From contig OZ219799.1 of the NCBI GenBank assembly GCA_964291275.2, positions 1,178,001 to 1,242,000 of the forward strand: DNA of 64,000 nt. Direction: 5' to 3'. The notes below the pieces were generated by a model, which did not search any database, had not been told where the DNA came from, and saw only the letters and a program-made list of their open reading frames with translations. This document shows positions 36,187 through 45,034 of the stretch, in pieces. A program made the translations under genes and the position numbers. Position 1 is the stretch's first letter; the number at the start of each line of letters is the position of its first letter. Source of the stretch: Bin80 sp964291275. Lineage in GTDB: Bacteria; Bacteroidota; Rhodothermia; Rhodothermales; Bin80.

Positions 36187-37864
36187 GAAAGCATGCTTGC
36201 GAGGTTTTAGCCTGTGCATGTTTGTATTTTTGACGGCGTTGCCGGCTAACGCCCAATGGCAGCTAGTAGCGGATGGTGAGCTTTGGCCGTGGCCGCCGAA
36301 TAAAATTGCTGAAAGTACGCTAACCCCGGCGCAGCAGGTAATCCGAATGCTACATCAGGAAGGTTACCTGCATGCTGCCATTGATTCTCAAGACACACAA
36401 TCCCAGATTCTTTTTGCCTCACTGGGGGACCGTGCACGGGTAGGTACGATCAGGTTTCTGGGAGCAGACAGTTTTGATTCAACGACAATACATTCGCCCC
36501 TGAATAAGGATGACTGGATCACATCGAATGGCTTGACAAAGTTCGCAGAAGCAATACTGGATGCGTACTCAAGAGAGGGCTACGTACTGGCCGAAGTAGT
36601 CGTAGAGGCATTGATTCCCCGTGACAGTGCACGATACGACGTGATTATGCGTATACAGGAAGGCGTACCTGCACGACTTGAACGTATTGAATTACAGGGG
36701 GCTAAGCGAACAGGTCTGGCGTATGTGCACCATGTATCCGGGCTAACACCGGGGAGCATTCTGAGGGATTTCAATCCGGCAGACATGCAACGTAAGCTGG
36801 AGGCCACAGGCGTGTTTAGCCATGTGGATATGCCTGTGCTCTATCAGGCAACAGACAGCAGTGTTGCAATTCATGTTCCAGTCAGGGAAAATCCGCCCGG
36901 CGCATTTGATTTGGCCCTGGGATATGAACGAGCTGAGGGCGGCAAAGGAGCCTTGGTTGGCAGTGGCGGCCTGGCACTCAGAAATTTATTCGGCAGTGGT
37001 CGTACTCTGGAGCTGACCTTGAACCGGGCACCCGGTCAACTAGGGCACGTTCTGGTAAATGCTGAAGCGCCCTTGGTACTGGGACTCCCTTTGAGCCTGG
37101 GAGTTTCCTTCGAAGGATTACAGCAGGACTCTACCTATGGTAAGCGTGATTATGGACTGCAGTTAGGTTACTGGATGGATTCCTCAACACAGATTTTTAC
37201 AAGTGTAACCCGTGAAATCACACGGCCAGGTCTCGCAGGCACAGAGGTTGTAGAGGGCCGACAGCGAATTCCGATAGCCAACGCATTTTTTATAGGCGGT
37301 GGAATCCATATTAGGCAGGTCGATCATGCTCTGAGCCCCACACGAGGCTATCTGCTAAGTATGCTTGCAGAAAGCGGAAAGAAAAATGTAGAGAGTATAG
37401 TCGCCATAACAGATTCCGTAAGTGAGCAGAACAGTTTGCATCAGGGACGGCTTAGGGTTCAGGGACGCGTATACGTTCCCTTGCGCAGGCGCAGCCTTTT
37501 GGTTACAGGCGGGGAAATAATGTTGGTGCGCAGCCGGCAACTCGACGAAAGCGACCTGTTCCGGGTAGGTGGGGCGCAGAGTCTTCGCGGTTATGATGAA
37601 CAACGTTTTCGTGCACCGCTGGCTGCACGGCTACTGACAGAATTTCGATATCTGATTGATCGTGTAACTTATGGTTTCGTTTTTTTTGATCTTGGGTATC
37701 TGAATGATCGCGAGACATCGCAGTCCATTAGCGGGTGGTATCCTGGGTTTGGCGTTGGTTTCCAGATTAACACTGCTGCGGGTATCATAAATCTGACGTT
37801 CGCTTCAAATACTGAGGATTTATCTGCCGTGCGGGCCCACATTGGGTTATCGCTTGGGCTTTAA
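36185..37864 (+). CDS. Omp85-family outer membrane protein (TamA/BamA-like)
   Basis: This is an outer membrane barrel with POTRA domains, related to BamA and TamA, which insert proteins into the outer membrane. From ATG 36185 it has 559 residues, with a signal peptide ending ANA-QWQ near residue 23. Three POTRA-like repeats span about residues 50-240. The barrel follows with the family motif GGAQSLRGYDEQRF (lid-lock type RGY) and ends in alternating strands. Its size and short POTRA region fit TamA-like better than BamA. rsmE starts four bases after the stop. Confidence 0.85.
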   Translation: MKACLRGFSLCMFVFLTALPANAQWQLVADGELWPWPPNKIAESTLTPAQQVIRMLHQEGYLHAAIDSQDTQSQILFASLGDRARVGTIRFLGADSFDSTTIHSPLNKDDWITSNGLTKFAEAILDAYSREGYVLAEVVVEALIPRDSARYDVIMRIQEGVPARLERIELQGAKRTGLAYVHHVSGLTPGSILRDFNPADMQRKLEATGVFSHVDMPVLYQATDSSVAIHVPVRENPPGAFDLALGYERAEGGKGALVGSGGLALRNLFGSGRTLELTLNRAPGQLGHVLVNAEAPLVLGLPLSLGVSFEGLQQDSTYGKRDYGLQLGYWMDSSTQIFTSVTREITRPGLAGTEVVEGRQRIPIANAFFIGGGIHIRQVDHALSPTRGYLLSMLAESGKKNVESIVAITDSVSEQNSLHQGRLRVQGRVYVPLRRRSLLVTGGEIMLVRSRQLDESDLFRVGGAQSLRGYDEQRFRAPLAARLLTEFRYLIDRVTYGFVFFDLGYLNDRETSQSISGWYPGFGVGFQINTAAGIINLTFASNTEDLSAVRAHIGLSLGL

Positions 37865-37868
37865 GACC

Positions 37869-38567
37869 ATGGATAGATTTTTCTTCGTCCCGCCCGAATC
37901 TTTTCTGCCGGACGGATATGTAGAGTTTCCTCCGGATGAAGCGAATCACGCATTCAAAGTGCTGAGACTGTGCTCGGGTGCTGTCGTTTCCGTAGTTGAC
38001 GGTCAAGGAGTTTGTGCCCAGGTACAAATCGAACAATCTGACCGACAAGGAGTGAGTGGGCGGATTATTGCCACGCAAGAGAATCCATGTGAGCCAACCC
38101 GAGAATTAACCATCGGACTCGCTTTGCTTAAGCAGCGGAATCGGTACAGGATGTTTTTGGAGAAAGCAGTTGAGTTAGGGGTAACGACCATTCTGCCTCT
38201 GATCACTGAGAGAACTGAATCTAGGTCCTGGCGGAAAGACCGTGCCAGGCAGGTCATGATTGCAGCCCTGAAACAGTGCAGGCGAAGCAAACTCCCCGAG
38301 CTGCAATCGCCAACGCCTCTGGATTCGATTCTGGGTCCGGGTATACTTCTTGCCGACCCTAATGCACAAACTCCCTTACTGACTGTTGTTGGCCGGAGTC
38401 AGGATCCAGTATCGATATTAATCGGACCTGAGGGGGGCTTTACTGCAAATGAGCGCATACTTGCGCAAGCGCGTGATGCGACGCTGGTTCGGTTGGGTCC
38501 ACGCCATCTTCGCGCCGAAACTGCAGCTATATGCAGTGCAGCTGCAGTGATGCTTGGAGATCGATAG
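37869..38567 (+). CDS. rsmE: 16S rRNA m3U1498 methyltransferase
   Basis: This SPOUT-class enzyme methylates U1498 of 16S rRNA. It has an N-terminal PUA-like part (HAFKVLRLCSG) and the C-terminal knot with LIGPEGGFTANE and RLGPRHLRAETA. At 232 residues the length is normal. I chose the ATG at 37869, which gives MDRFFFVPPE; the frame's earlier ATG lies inside the Omp85 gene. It is followed by secG after 57 bases. Confidence 0.94.
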   Translation: MDRFFFVPPESFLPDGYVEFPPDEANHAFKVLRLCSGAVVSVVDGQGVCAQVQIEQSDRQGVSGRIIATQENPCEPTRELTIGLALLKQRNRYRMFLEKAVELGVTTILPLITERTESRSWRKDRARQVMIAALKQCRRSKLPELQSPTPLDSILGPGILLADPNAQTPLLTVVGRSQDPVSILIGPEGGFTANERILAQARDATLVRLGPRHLRAETAAICSAAAVMLGDR

Positions 38568-38624
38568 CGGAACGGAATGTGCATCTGGTGGTAGCACGGA
38601 GTCGAATTAGAATTTCCTCCTTGC

Positions 38625-38984
38625 ATGTTTACGTTTCTGATTGTCATCATTGCTCTCATAGGGATAGTTATGACCGGCTTGATTCTGCTTCAGGCTGGCA
38701 AGGGAGGTGGTTTGGCAGGCATAGCATCAGGGGGAGCAACAACCCAGATACTGGGGGCTCGGCAGGCGCCTGATGTACTTGAGAAAGGTACATGGATCAT
38801 GGCCACGGTGTTCATTGTGCTTTGCATCCTTACCAATTTCGCTATAGATGACGGTGGTTCTCAGGAGAGCATCCTCCAGCAGTCACAACAGACGAATCAG
38901 CAATCGCTTCCAGCTGCCGAAGAGTTACCTCCGCCACCGTTAGAGGATGCCTTGCCTCCTCCCCCTCTTGAGGACGGAGAGTAG
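38625..38984 (+). CDS. secG: preprotein translocase subunit SecG
   Basis: SecG is the small subunit of the SecYEG channel. Two membrane segments are present (about residues 2-22 and 55-75). Between them lies the conserved GGGLAGIASGGATTQILGAR, cited here as LLQAGKGGGLAG and the GA-R loop. At 119 residues it is longer than usual because of an acidic, proline-rich tail with a repeated PPPPLEDA/G unit. The tail is disordered-looking, as in other Bacteroidota SecG proteins. Confidence 0.93.
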   Translation: MFTFLIVIIALIGIVMTGLILLQAGKGGGLAGIASGGATTQILGARQAPDVLEKGTWIMATVFIVLCILTNFAIDDGGSQESILQQSQQTNQQSLPAAEELPPPPLEDALPPPPLEDGE

Positions 38985-39024
38985 CAGGGCGACCCTCCTG
39001 TGTGGAAGGCCGCCCTGGCGGCGC

Positions 39025-39428
39025 GTGCTGGCCTGTAAGCCGAATTCTGTCTACCCGATGCCGCAGCCGCTGTGCAGCAGACCGGGGAGATCATCATCTA
39101 TCTAGGACCAGTGTCACCACTGGCCTCAAGCGGCCTACCCGCATCGCTGGTTCGGCGGGTCACCTTATCGCCTGGGGCGTGCGATGCTGTTTGGCCTTGC
39201 TCCACGTAGGGTTTACCTAGCCGCCAAGGTCGCCCCTGACGCTGGTGGGCTTTTACCCGCACCATTTCACCCATCACCTGTGGCCATTTACGGCTCATCG
39301 GCTGGTGTACTTTCTGTTGCACTTGCCGTCACCGCTTGCGCGGTGCCTTCCTGTTAGGAAGTACGCTGCCCTGTGGAGTTCGGACTTTCCTCCCTGCCTG
39401 ACGGCAGAGCGATGATCCGGCCGACACG
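39025..39428 (-). ncRNA. rnpB: RNase P RNA, bacterial type A
   Basis: Read on the minus strand, the conserved 5' core GAGGAAAGTCCGAACTCC followed by ACAGGGCA (CR I) is present at about 39364-39400. The 3' part contains CAGAATTCGGCTTACAGGCC, cited in part as TTCGGCTTACAGGCC. The overall length is about 400 nt. The ends are approximate. It follows the DUF164 gene on the same strand. Confidence 0.95.
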
Positions 39429-39444
39429 TTTCTGGTTAAGGTAT

Positions 39445-40200
39445 TCAGCTTATTAAATCACTGGTTACCTGCTCATAGAATTCACTGTCCACGATAATGC
39501 GACCCGTTTGCTCGCACGGAATGATCCGGTTGCGTTGGCGAATCTCTACCTGTCGCTGTGGCGGGACTGCAAAGCCGCCGGCAGCGCCGCGCTGCAACAT
39601 AACGACCGCACGTCCATCCCTGTATCGTTTCCGTAACCTCAAATATGCTCTTAGGTAGCGATTATCTACCGTGGATTTCGCATCCTCACGCAATCCTTCC
39701 AGCTCTGTTTTTCTCTGTTCGGTGGTTGATAACACCTCATTCAATTGCTCGCGTTTTTGCTCAAGAAGGCTTGCCAACTCGACGAGACGCTGTTGTGTTT
39801 CTTCGAGCAGTGCGCGGTTTGTTTCAATGGTGTTTTCAGTGCTCTCAATGAGTTCTTTCGCCCCTGCTATACGCTCGTGCTGTGCCTCGATCTCCTTGGT
39901 GAGCGCATCGTACTCGCGATTGTTGCGGACTTGGAGTTGTTGTTCCTCGTATTTTGTTATGAGGCCTTCCGCATCTTCGATATCAAACTCACTGCGACGA
40001 CGCGATAGTTCGATATCCTCCTGCTCCTGCGTGATCTTGCTCATTCTGGTTGTTAATCCCGCAGACTCATCTTCAAGATCCATGATCTCGTCAGGCAAAT
40101 CCCCTCGCTCTTTCACAACCTGATCAATGAGGGTATCGATATGCTGTAATCGGACGAGCGCACGAAGTTGGTGGCCAATTGTCGTTTCCGTAGTACTCAT
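39445..40200 (-). CDS. DUF164/C4-type zinc-ribbon family coiled-coil protein, with ribbon cysteines lost
   Basis: This 251-residue protein has a long coiled coil (about residues 10-180), then a short C-terminal ribbon region. The ribbon scaffold is recognisable (RGAAGGFAVPPQRQVEIRQR, then IIPCEQTGRIIVD). However, where the family has C-x2-C...C-x2-C, here only one Cys remains. Zinc binding is therefore unlikely. The function of the family is unclear. The ATG at 40200 (MSTTETTIGH) fits the family better than the one at 40224. It sits between nif3 and rnpB, a common order. Confidence 0.85.
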   Translation of the reverse strand: MSTTETTIGHQLRALVRLQHIDTLIDQVVKERGDLPDEIMDLEDESAGLTTRMSKITQEQEDIELSRRRSEFDIEDAEGLITKYEEQQLQVRNNREYDALTKEIEAQHERIAGAKELIESTENTIETNRALLEETQQRLVELASLLEQKREQLNEVLSTTEQRKTELEGLREDAKSTVDNRYLRAYLRLRKRYRDGRAVVMLQRGAAGGFAVPPQRQVEIRQRNRIIPCEQTGRIIVDSEFYEQVTSDLIS

Positions 40201-40252
40201 GAGGTCGAGTATAAAGGGTAACACACTCTAACGAACTTACATTGGCACAGGT

Positions 40253-41068
40253 TCATGGGACATGATAATGTATTGGGCTGGTGCGAACGCTGGTACAAGA
40301 AAAATCAACGGAGGGGAATCGTTCAGTCAACCATGAACAGAGAAGTTCCTCCGTGTGTATTTCTGTTTCATAGTGCCCGGCATCAACAAGTGCCATGCGG
40401 CAATGCCCGTCAGGGCCAAGAACCTCAAAAAACCGATGATAGCTGAGGTCAGCCGTTACGTACACGTTCGCTTTTGCCTCCATAGCTACTTCGATTAGGC
40501 TTCCACCCGAACCTCCGCATACTGCCACCGTGCTCACCTGTATTTCGGGGCTGCCCGTGTAGCGCAGTACCGGAGTTTTCAGTTTAGTACGAATTTGCTC
40601 CAAAAAAGCGCCAAGTGTTTTTGGCTGTGATAGTTGGCCAATGGCTCCCATACCGGAGCTATTATCTGCATTTGGGCGTAGAAATGTTATGCCATCCAAC
40701 CCAAGAATGTTGGCCAATGCCATGGATACTCCCCCGTGGGCCGCGTCAAGATTGGTATGGATGCTGTAAAGCGTGATATTCTCGCGTGCCAATCTCAGGA
40801 TGAGTTCACCGATAAAGTCACTATCCACTATGCGCGAAGGTGCCCGAAAAAGCAATGGATGGTGGGTCAGAATCATAGACGCTCCCGTTTGAACGGCTTC
40901 ATCTACGACATCCGGGGTAAGGTCCAACGCGACAAGCACGCGGTTGACTATACGACTGCCGGAACCAACATGAAGTCCTACATTGTCGTACGATTCAGCA
41001 AAGGATGGAGTGGCCCATGATTCGAGTTTTGCTGCAATATCACGGGCTCGGGGAAGACTTTCGGACAT
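40253..41068 (-). CDS. NIF3/YbgI-family dinuclear metal protein
   Basis: The protein has 271 residues. The metal-binding residues of the family are present: His in THHPLLF, His-Asp in IHTNLDAAHGG, and His-Glu in DAGHYETE. The fold forms hexameric rings. GTP cyclohydrolase-like and hydrolase roles have been suggested, but none is certain. It shares the strand and probably the transcript with the DUF164 gene 52 bases downstream. It is divergent from rpiB. Confidence 0.92.
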   Translation of the reverse strand: MSESLPRARDIAAKLESWATPSFAESYDNVGLHVGSGSRIVNRVLVALDLTPDVVDEAVQTGASMILTHHPLLFRAPSRIVDSDFIGELILRLARENITLYSIHTNLDAAHGGVSMALANILGLDGITFLRPNADNSSGMGAIGQLSQPKTLGAFLEQIRTKLKTPVLRYTGSPEIQVSTVAVCGGSGGSLIEVAMEAKANVYVTADLSYHRFFEVLGPDGHCRMALVDAGHYETEIHTEELLCSWLTERFPSVDFSCTSVRTSPIHYHVP

Positions 41069-41090
41069 AACTATTTAAGGAATTAGCGCC

Positions 41091-41558
41091 ATGGTTAAGA
41101 AGATAGCAGTCAGCTGTGATGAGTATGGTCACCTAGTTGATGTGCTTCTCGCCTCGCTCCGCAAGCGCGGATACGAACCGATCTATTTTGGTCCGCATGC
41201 GGGGGAAGAAGCTCATGATTGGCCTTTGGTAACCCAACAAGCGATTGATCTGGTACTCAAGGGTGAGGCTGCAGAAGCTATTATAATGTGTTGGACCGGA
41301 ACCGGTTGCACGATTGTGGCCAATAAAATGCCAGGCATTCGGGCGGCATTGTGTCTGGATGCAGAAACGGCTAAGGGTGCCAGGATATGGAATCATGCGA
41401 ACGCATTGGCCCTCAGCCAGCGCGCCACTAGTGCTACGGTATTGGAGGAGGTCCTGAATGCATGGTTCGACACACCACATAGTACAGACCAGTGGAATGT
41501 GACCCAGATTGATCGGGTTAATGTTCTGGATGCCATTCGGCCCCCCCCTGGGCAATAG
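41091..41558 (+). CDS. rpiB: RpiB/LacAB-family sugar-phosphate isomerase
   Basis: This family interconverts ribose 5-phosphate and ribulose 5-phosphate, or galactose 6-phosphate and tagatose 6-phosphate. The start KKIAVSCDEYG and the segment MCWTGTGCTIVANKMPGIRAA carry the active-site Cys and phosphate loop, and NHANALALSQR matches the family. At 155 residues the length is normal. The usual CDH near the start is CDE here, so one catalytic histidine is replaced. RpiB proper is likely but not certain. Confidence 0.8.
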   Translation: MVKKIAVSCDEYGHLVDVLLASLRKRGYEPIYFGPHAGEEAHDWPLVTQQAIDLVLKGEAAEAIIMCWTGTGCTIVANKMPGIRAALCLDAETAKGARIWNHANALALSQRATSATVLEEVLNAWFDTPHSTDQWNVTQIDRVNVLDAIRPPPGQ

Positions 41559-41979
41559 CCATTAATTTTATCCCACGCGGGCGCTGCCCATACCATTTAG
41601 CATATTCGGGGGAACTTCAGCATGCTTTTTTACAAATCGCTCCGGCTGGTCCGCACTATGTGCTTAGTGGTTTTGGAGCACGGTCACGCGTTCGTTGTAG
41701 GGGGCATCTGGAACGCGGGGCGGATGCGCCGTATCTGACAGCAGTTCAGAGCCGCCAGGTATCCTTCGCAACAACGAACTTGTGGATGGCCTGACAGCAG
41801 AGGACCCCAGCAATCCGCAGGCAAAAGGTTAACAGATCGTTGCCGGCAAGATACGCTCTTGCCGGAGCGGCCTTGATCAAAACGATTCCGTGCTTTGTTT
41901 TAGCACTCCAATCTCGGGAACACTGGAATAGATCCTGATAAGTGCGCGCTGAGACTGGGCTGAGTCAGGACAGGCGAAT
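41559..41979. other. intergenic stretch without a gene
   Basis: About 420 bases between the convergent rpiB and phosphoesterase genes hold no frame or RNA that I can support. Confidence 0.4.
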
Positions 41980-42981
41980 CTATTTCTTATTGCGAGATGT
42001 TCCGGTTATTGCGGTTTGCAAGCGGCGTGCCTGTATGAAGGGTGTCAGTGTCTCCGCACCTGGATAGTTGCGTTCAGAGGGTGAGGGTGTTGCCCACTCG
42101 GCCTGACTGGCCTCTATTTCAATCACGCCACTGGAGTGGAATGTCAGAAATGTATACAGTGCGCGCGAGTAAGGCGCCATACGCCCGTATTCCTCACCAA
42201 CCCAGTAGTAGGATGCGCTATTAATCCACACGTAATGGATGCTATTCTTGCGTGTGTACCTGTCAATGTGGTGATGCCCGCAGAAACAAGCTACTACCTT
42301 GCCTCCTTCTCCCGTTCGGTTATGCTCCTCGAGCACATCCTCGATGGCACGACTGGCGTTAGGCATGGATGTCGGAAGTCCCAATCCCTGGTGCACAAAT
42401 ACGACTACGGGTAACTGTGTAGCGGCGAGGTCTGTACGAAGCCACGCGAGCTGGTCGCTGTCGGCATACCCGCGCAAGGACGCGTCAATGTAGAAATTAG
42501 CTTCGCTATACTGAGTGTATCCGTCGTCCGTCTTCAGGTTATTTCGATCCAGCACCACTGCATGGAATGCGCCCAGATCGAATGAGTAGTACGGGCCGGG
42601 CATATGCCAACTTCGCACGATAGTGTCCTTTGTAGTAAAGTCCATGTCGTGATTACCCAGCACATGATAGCGCGGTCCGTCAAACGTACGCCACAGGTCC
42701 AGGCATTCTTCACTTTCAGTCGTACCAAAATTAAAATCGCCCAATTGCAGGATCCCATCCGGTTTGCGTGTATGCACCGCCTGCATGAAGTCATCCAAGC
42801 GCTCCATTGCTCGCGGTGCGAGGCCGTGATGGAGATCCGCAATGACGCCAAGACATACGGAATCCGCACGGCCTATCAAGCGGCTTATGGGCATAAGGAG
42901 GCCGCTTGCGCCTATTTGGAGTAGCCTTCTGCGTGACAAGGATCGGTACTTCGTTACCATACGCCTAACGCTTTTACTCAA
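41980..42981 (-). CDS. Tat-exported calcineurin-like metallophosphoesterase
   Basis: The N-terminus carries a twin-arginine signal (SRRRLLQIG, residues 16-24), followed by a hydrophobic stretch. The metallophosphoesterase motifs are all there: ADLHHG, LQLGDFN, LGNHDMD, VFVHQGLG and CGHHHIDR. The enzyme should act outside the cytoplasm on phosphate esters. The substrate is unknown. The start may be ATG 42981 or the ATG seven codons later. It has no functionally linked neighbours; an insertion sequence lies upstream. Confidence 0.9.
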   Translation of the reverse strand: MSKSVRRMVTKYRSLSRRRLLQIGASGLLMPISRLIGRADSVCLGVIADLHHGLAPRAMERLDDFMQAVHTRKPDGILQLGDFNFGTTESEECLDLWRTFDGPRYHVLGNHDMDFTTKDTIVRSWHMPGPYYSFDLGAFHAVVLDRNNLKTDDGYTQYSEANFYIDASLRGYADSDQLAWLRTDLAATQLPVVVFVHQGLGLPTSMPNASRAIEDVLEEHNRTGEGGKVVACFCGHHHIDRYTRKNSIHYVWINSASYYWVGEEYGRMAPYSRALYTFLTFHSSGVIEIEASQAEWATPSPSERNYPGAETLTPFIQARRLQTAITGTSRNKK

Positions 42982-43305
42982 GGTCGAGTCCGTGGAGACT
43001 GTGACGATCTAAACAAAATCAATCGCAATTTAAGGGAAGACGACCATTGTTGCTGAATGGCGATTATTGCGCATAACGCTGACTAGTACTTTGATTGATG
43101 TCCGACACGTCGTCAACGCCATGTAGCAGGCCCCATTGTCGAATAACGGCTGGGTCATCGAAAAACTAAGAGCGGGAGGGATTGCGTCCAAGAGGGCCTA
43201 CATACCGGTGAGTGACCGAGACTCTAAGGCGAATGGTGAAACCCAGACCGGAATCCGAAACTGCGAAACTGTCCGCACAGCCTTACCGAATTGCAGTTAA
43301 ATACA
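42982..43305. other. intergenic stretch before an insertion sequence
   Basis: A plus-strand open stretch (about 43134-43300) reads NNGWVIEKLRAGGIASKRAY, then IPVSDRDSKANGETQTG, to a stop just before the element. It has no start codon and no family I can name. It may be the end of a decayed gene. Confidence 0.3.
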
Positions 43306-44907
43306 GAGCCAGTTGCAAAACTCCCAAATCGGGGGATTTTTTGGAATTTTGAGGTCATGGTTTCTGGTTGGTGCCTCCGGGTAGAGGAGGCGATTGTGAT
43401 TGGGATTTGTATCCGCCCCGAGCATAGGAACATCCCTCGATAGGTCTAAAAAAGGGACCGGAGTCCCCCGGATTTCGTATCAATCAGTGTCGAAATTTTC
43501 CACGAAAACCGGAGTCTCCCATGTCCCTTAGGAAGAAAATACGAGGTTTTTATATTGCCTGCCAACGAGAATTGTTTCCTTGGGTGGAGGAGGAATTTGG
43601 TTCGTTGCCCAAACGGTACCAGAAGTTGTTGTTGGTATTCGAGATGGCGTGTGTAGAGGATTTTCTGTCCCGCACCTCGTTCCGTACGCCGGGGCGCCCG
43701 CTGGCGTCTCGGGTTTCGCTTGCACGGTCGTTTTTGGCCAAGATGGTCTTGAATATTCCGACGACTGCCGGATTGCGAGAGCGCCTACTTTCGGACCCAT
43801 TGCTTCGGTCGATGTGTGGTTGGTCGCGGCAGCGGGATGTGCCCAGTGCGTCCACATTTTCCCGTGCGTTCAAGGAGTTTGCGGAGTCCGAGTTACCGAC
43901 ACGGATCCACGAAGTCTTGATTCAGGAGAGCTACGCGGATTCGTTGGTGGGCCATATTTCGCGGGATTCGACGGCGATTGAGGCAAGAGAGAAGCCGGTG
44001 CCGAAGAAAAAGGCGCCGGAACCGGTGAAACGCAAGCGTGGGCGTCCACGGAAGGGGGAGGAACGTCCAAAGGTCCCCACGCGTTTGGAGCGCCAGCGTA
44101 CCATGAACAAAGCGGAGATGTTGGCGGATTTGCCCAAGGCGTGCACGGTGGGGAGCAAGCGAAATGCGAAAGGGCATACGCAATCCTGGACGGGATATAA
44201 GCTACATATAGATGCAGCAGACGGCGGGATTCCGATCAGCTGTATGCTATCTTCCGCGTCCCTGCACGATAGCCAAGCGGCCATTCCATTGGCGACCATG
44301 ACGGGTGAGCGGGTGGACAACTGCTATGATCTCATGGATAGTGCGTATGACGCGAAGGAGATTCACGCACACAGTACGGCAGCGGGACATGTGCCGATCA
44401 TTGACACGAATCCGCGTAATCGAAAGGCGGCGCACCGTCGTGAGCAGAAGGCACAGCGCAGTGCCGGGTTTATTCCACCTGAGCGGGCGCGCTACAAGGA
44501 ACGTTCGACCGTGGAGCGGGTCTTTGGACGACTCAAAGATGAGTTTGGTGGACGCCATGTACGGGTGCGTGGGCACAGCAAAGTGATGTGTCACCTGATG
44601 TTTGGAATTGTTGTGCTCACGGTGGATCAACTGCTGCGGATGGTCCACTAAACCGGATCGTCGAGTGGTCGCGTACAGAATTGGGGGGTTCTGGAATACA
44701 GAAGCCGTGGGATCGATGCGTAGAGTCCGCACGGATCGTGGACAAAATTCTCCAAGTTAACACCTCGTTGAAGGCCAATCACCCACAGCTTCGAAGAAAG
44801 CGGTGAACACAGGCCAATCATTCACGTAATCCAAGAAAATCAGACCCATTTATGTCCCGAATTGGCCGATTCACCAGTTGCAACAAAATGGGTTTTGCAA
44901 CTAGCTC
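43306..44907 (+). mobile_element. insertion sequence, copy 1 (1,602 bp, DDE type)
   Basis: The terminal inverted repeats are GAGCCAGTTGCAAAACTC on the left and GAGCTAGTTGCAAAACCC on the right (read on the minus strand), 16 of 18 bases matching. A 4-bp duplication TACA flanks it (43302-43305, 44908-44911). A second copy lies at 56841-58443. A subterminal hairpin (AGTTGCAA...TTGCAACT) sits at the right end. The transposase resembles IS5/IS1182-type proteins, but the family is not settled by eye. Confidence 0.92.
43521..44651 (+). CDS. DDE transposase (IS5/IS1182-like), copy 1
   Basis: This 376-residue transposase has an N-terminal DUF772-like domain (about 30-120), then a basic linker (KRKRGRPRKGEE) and a catalytic domain. 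The acidic residues are Asp149 in SRDSTAIE, Asp273 in MDSAYD and Glu332 in VERVFGRLKDEFG. The frame is intact. Copy 2 differs at two residues in the segment FEMACVEDFLSRT (Ala and Ser here, Val and Pro there). Confidence 0.93.
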   Translation: MSLRKKIRGFYIACQRELFPWVEEEFGSLPKRYQKLLLVFEMACVEDFLSRTSFRTPGRPLASRVSLARSFLAKMVLNIPTTAGLRERLLSDPLLRSMCGWSRQRDVPSASTFSRAFKEFAESELPTRIHEVLIQESYADSLVGHISRDSTAIEAREKPVPKKKAPEPVKRKRGRPRKGEERPKVPTRLERQRTMNKAEMLADLPKACTVGSKRNAKGHTQSWTGYKLHIDAADGGIPISCMLSSASLHDSQAAIPLATMTGERVDNCYDLMDSAYDAKEIHAHSTAAGHVPIIDTNPRNRKAAHRREQKAQRSAGFIPPERARYKERSTVERVFGRLKDEFGGRHVRVRGHSKVMCHLMFGIVVLTVDQLLRMVH

Positions 44908-45034
44908 TACATAATCGCCTTTTCTATGGCCATGAATGAACGTCGAGACATAATCAGGTTGCGTTATACTGCCCCCGAGCCCCGACAGATCGAATCATTG
45001 TATTCGAGACTTACGGTTTTGTCAGTAGGCAACC

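Noticed and set aside
43580..43981. Frames of 93-161 codons overlapping the transposase in both IS copies.
   Set aside because: They are identical shadows in both copies; the 376-residue frame carries the DDE motifs.
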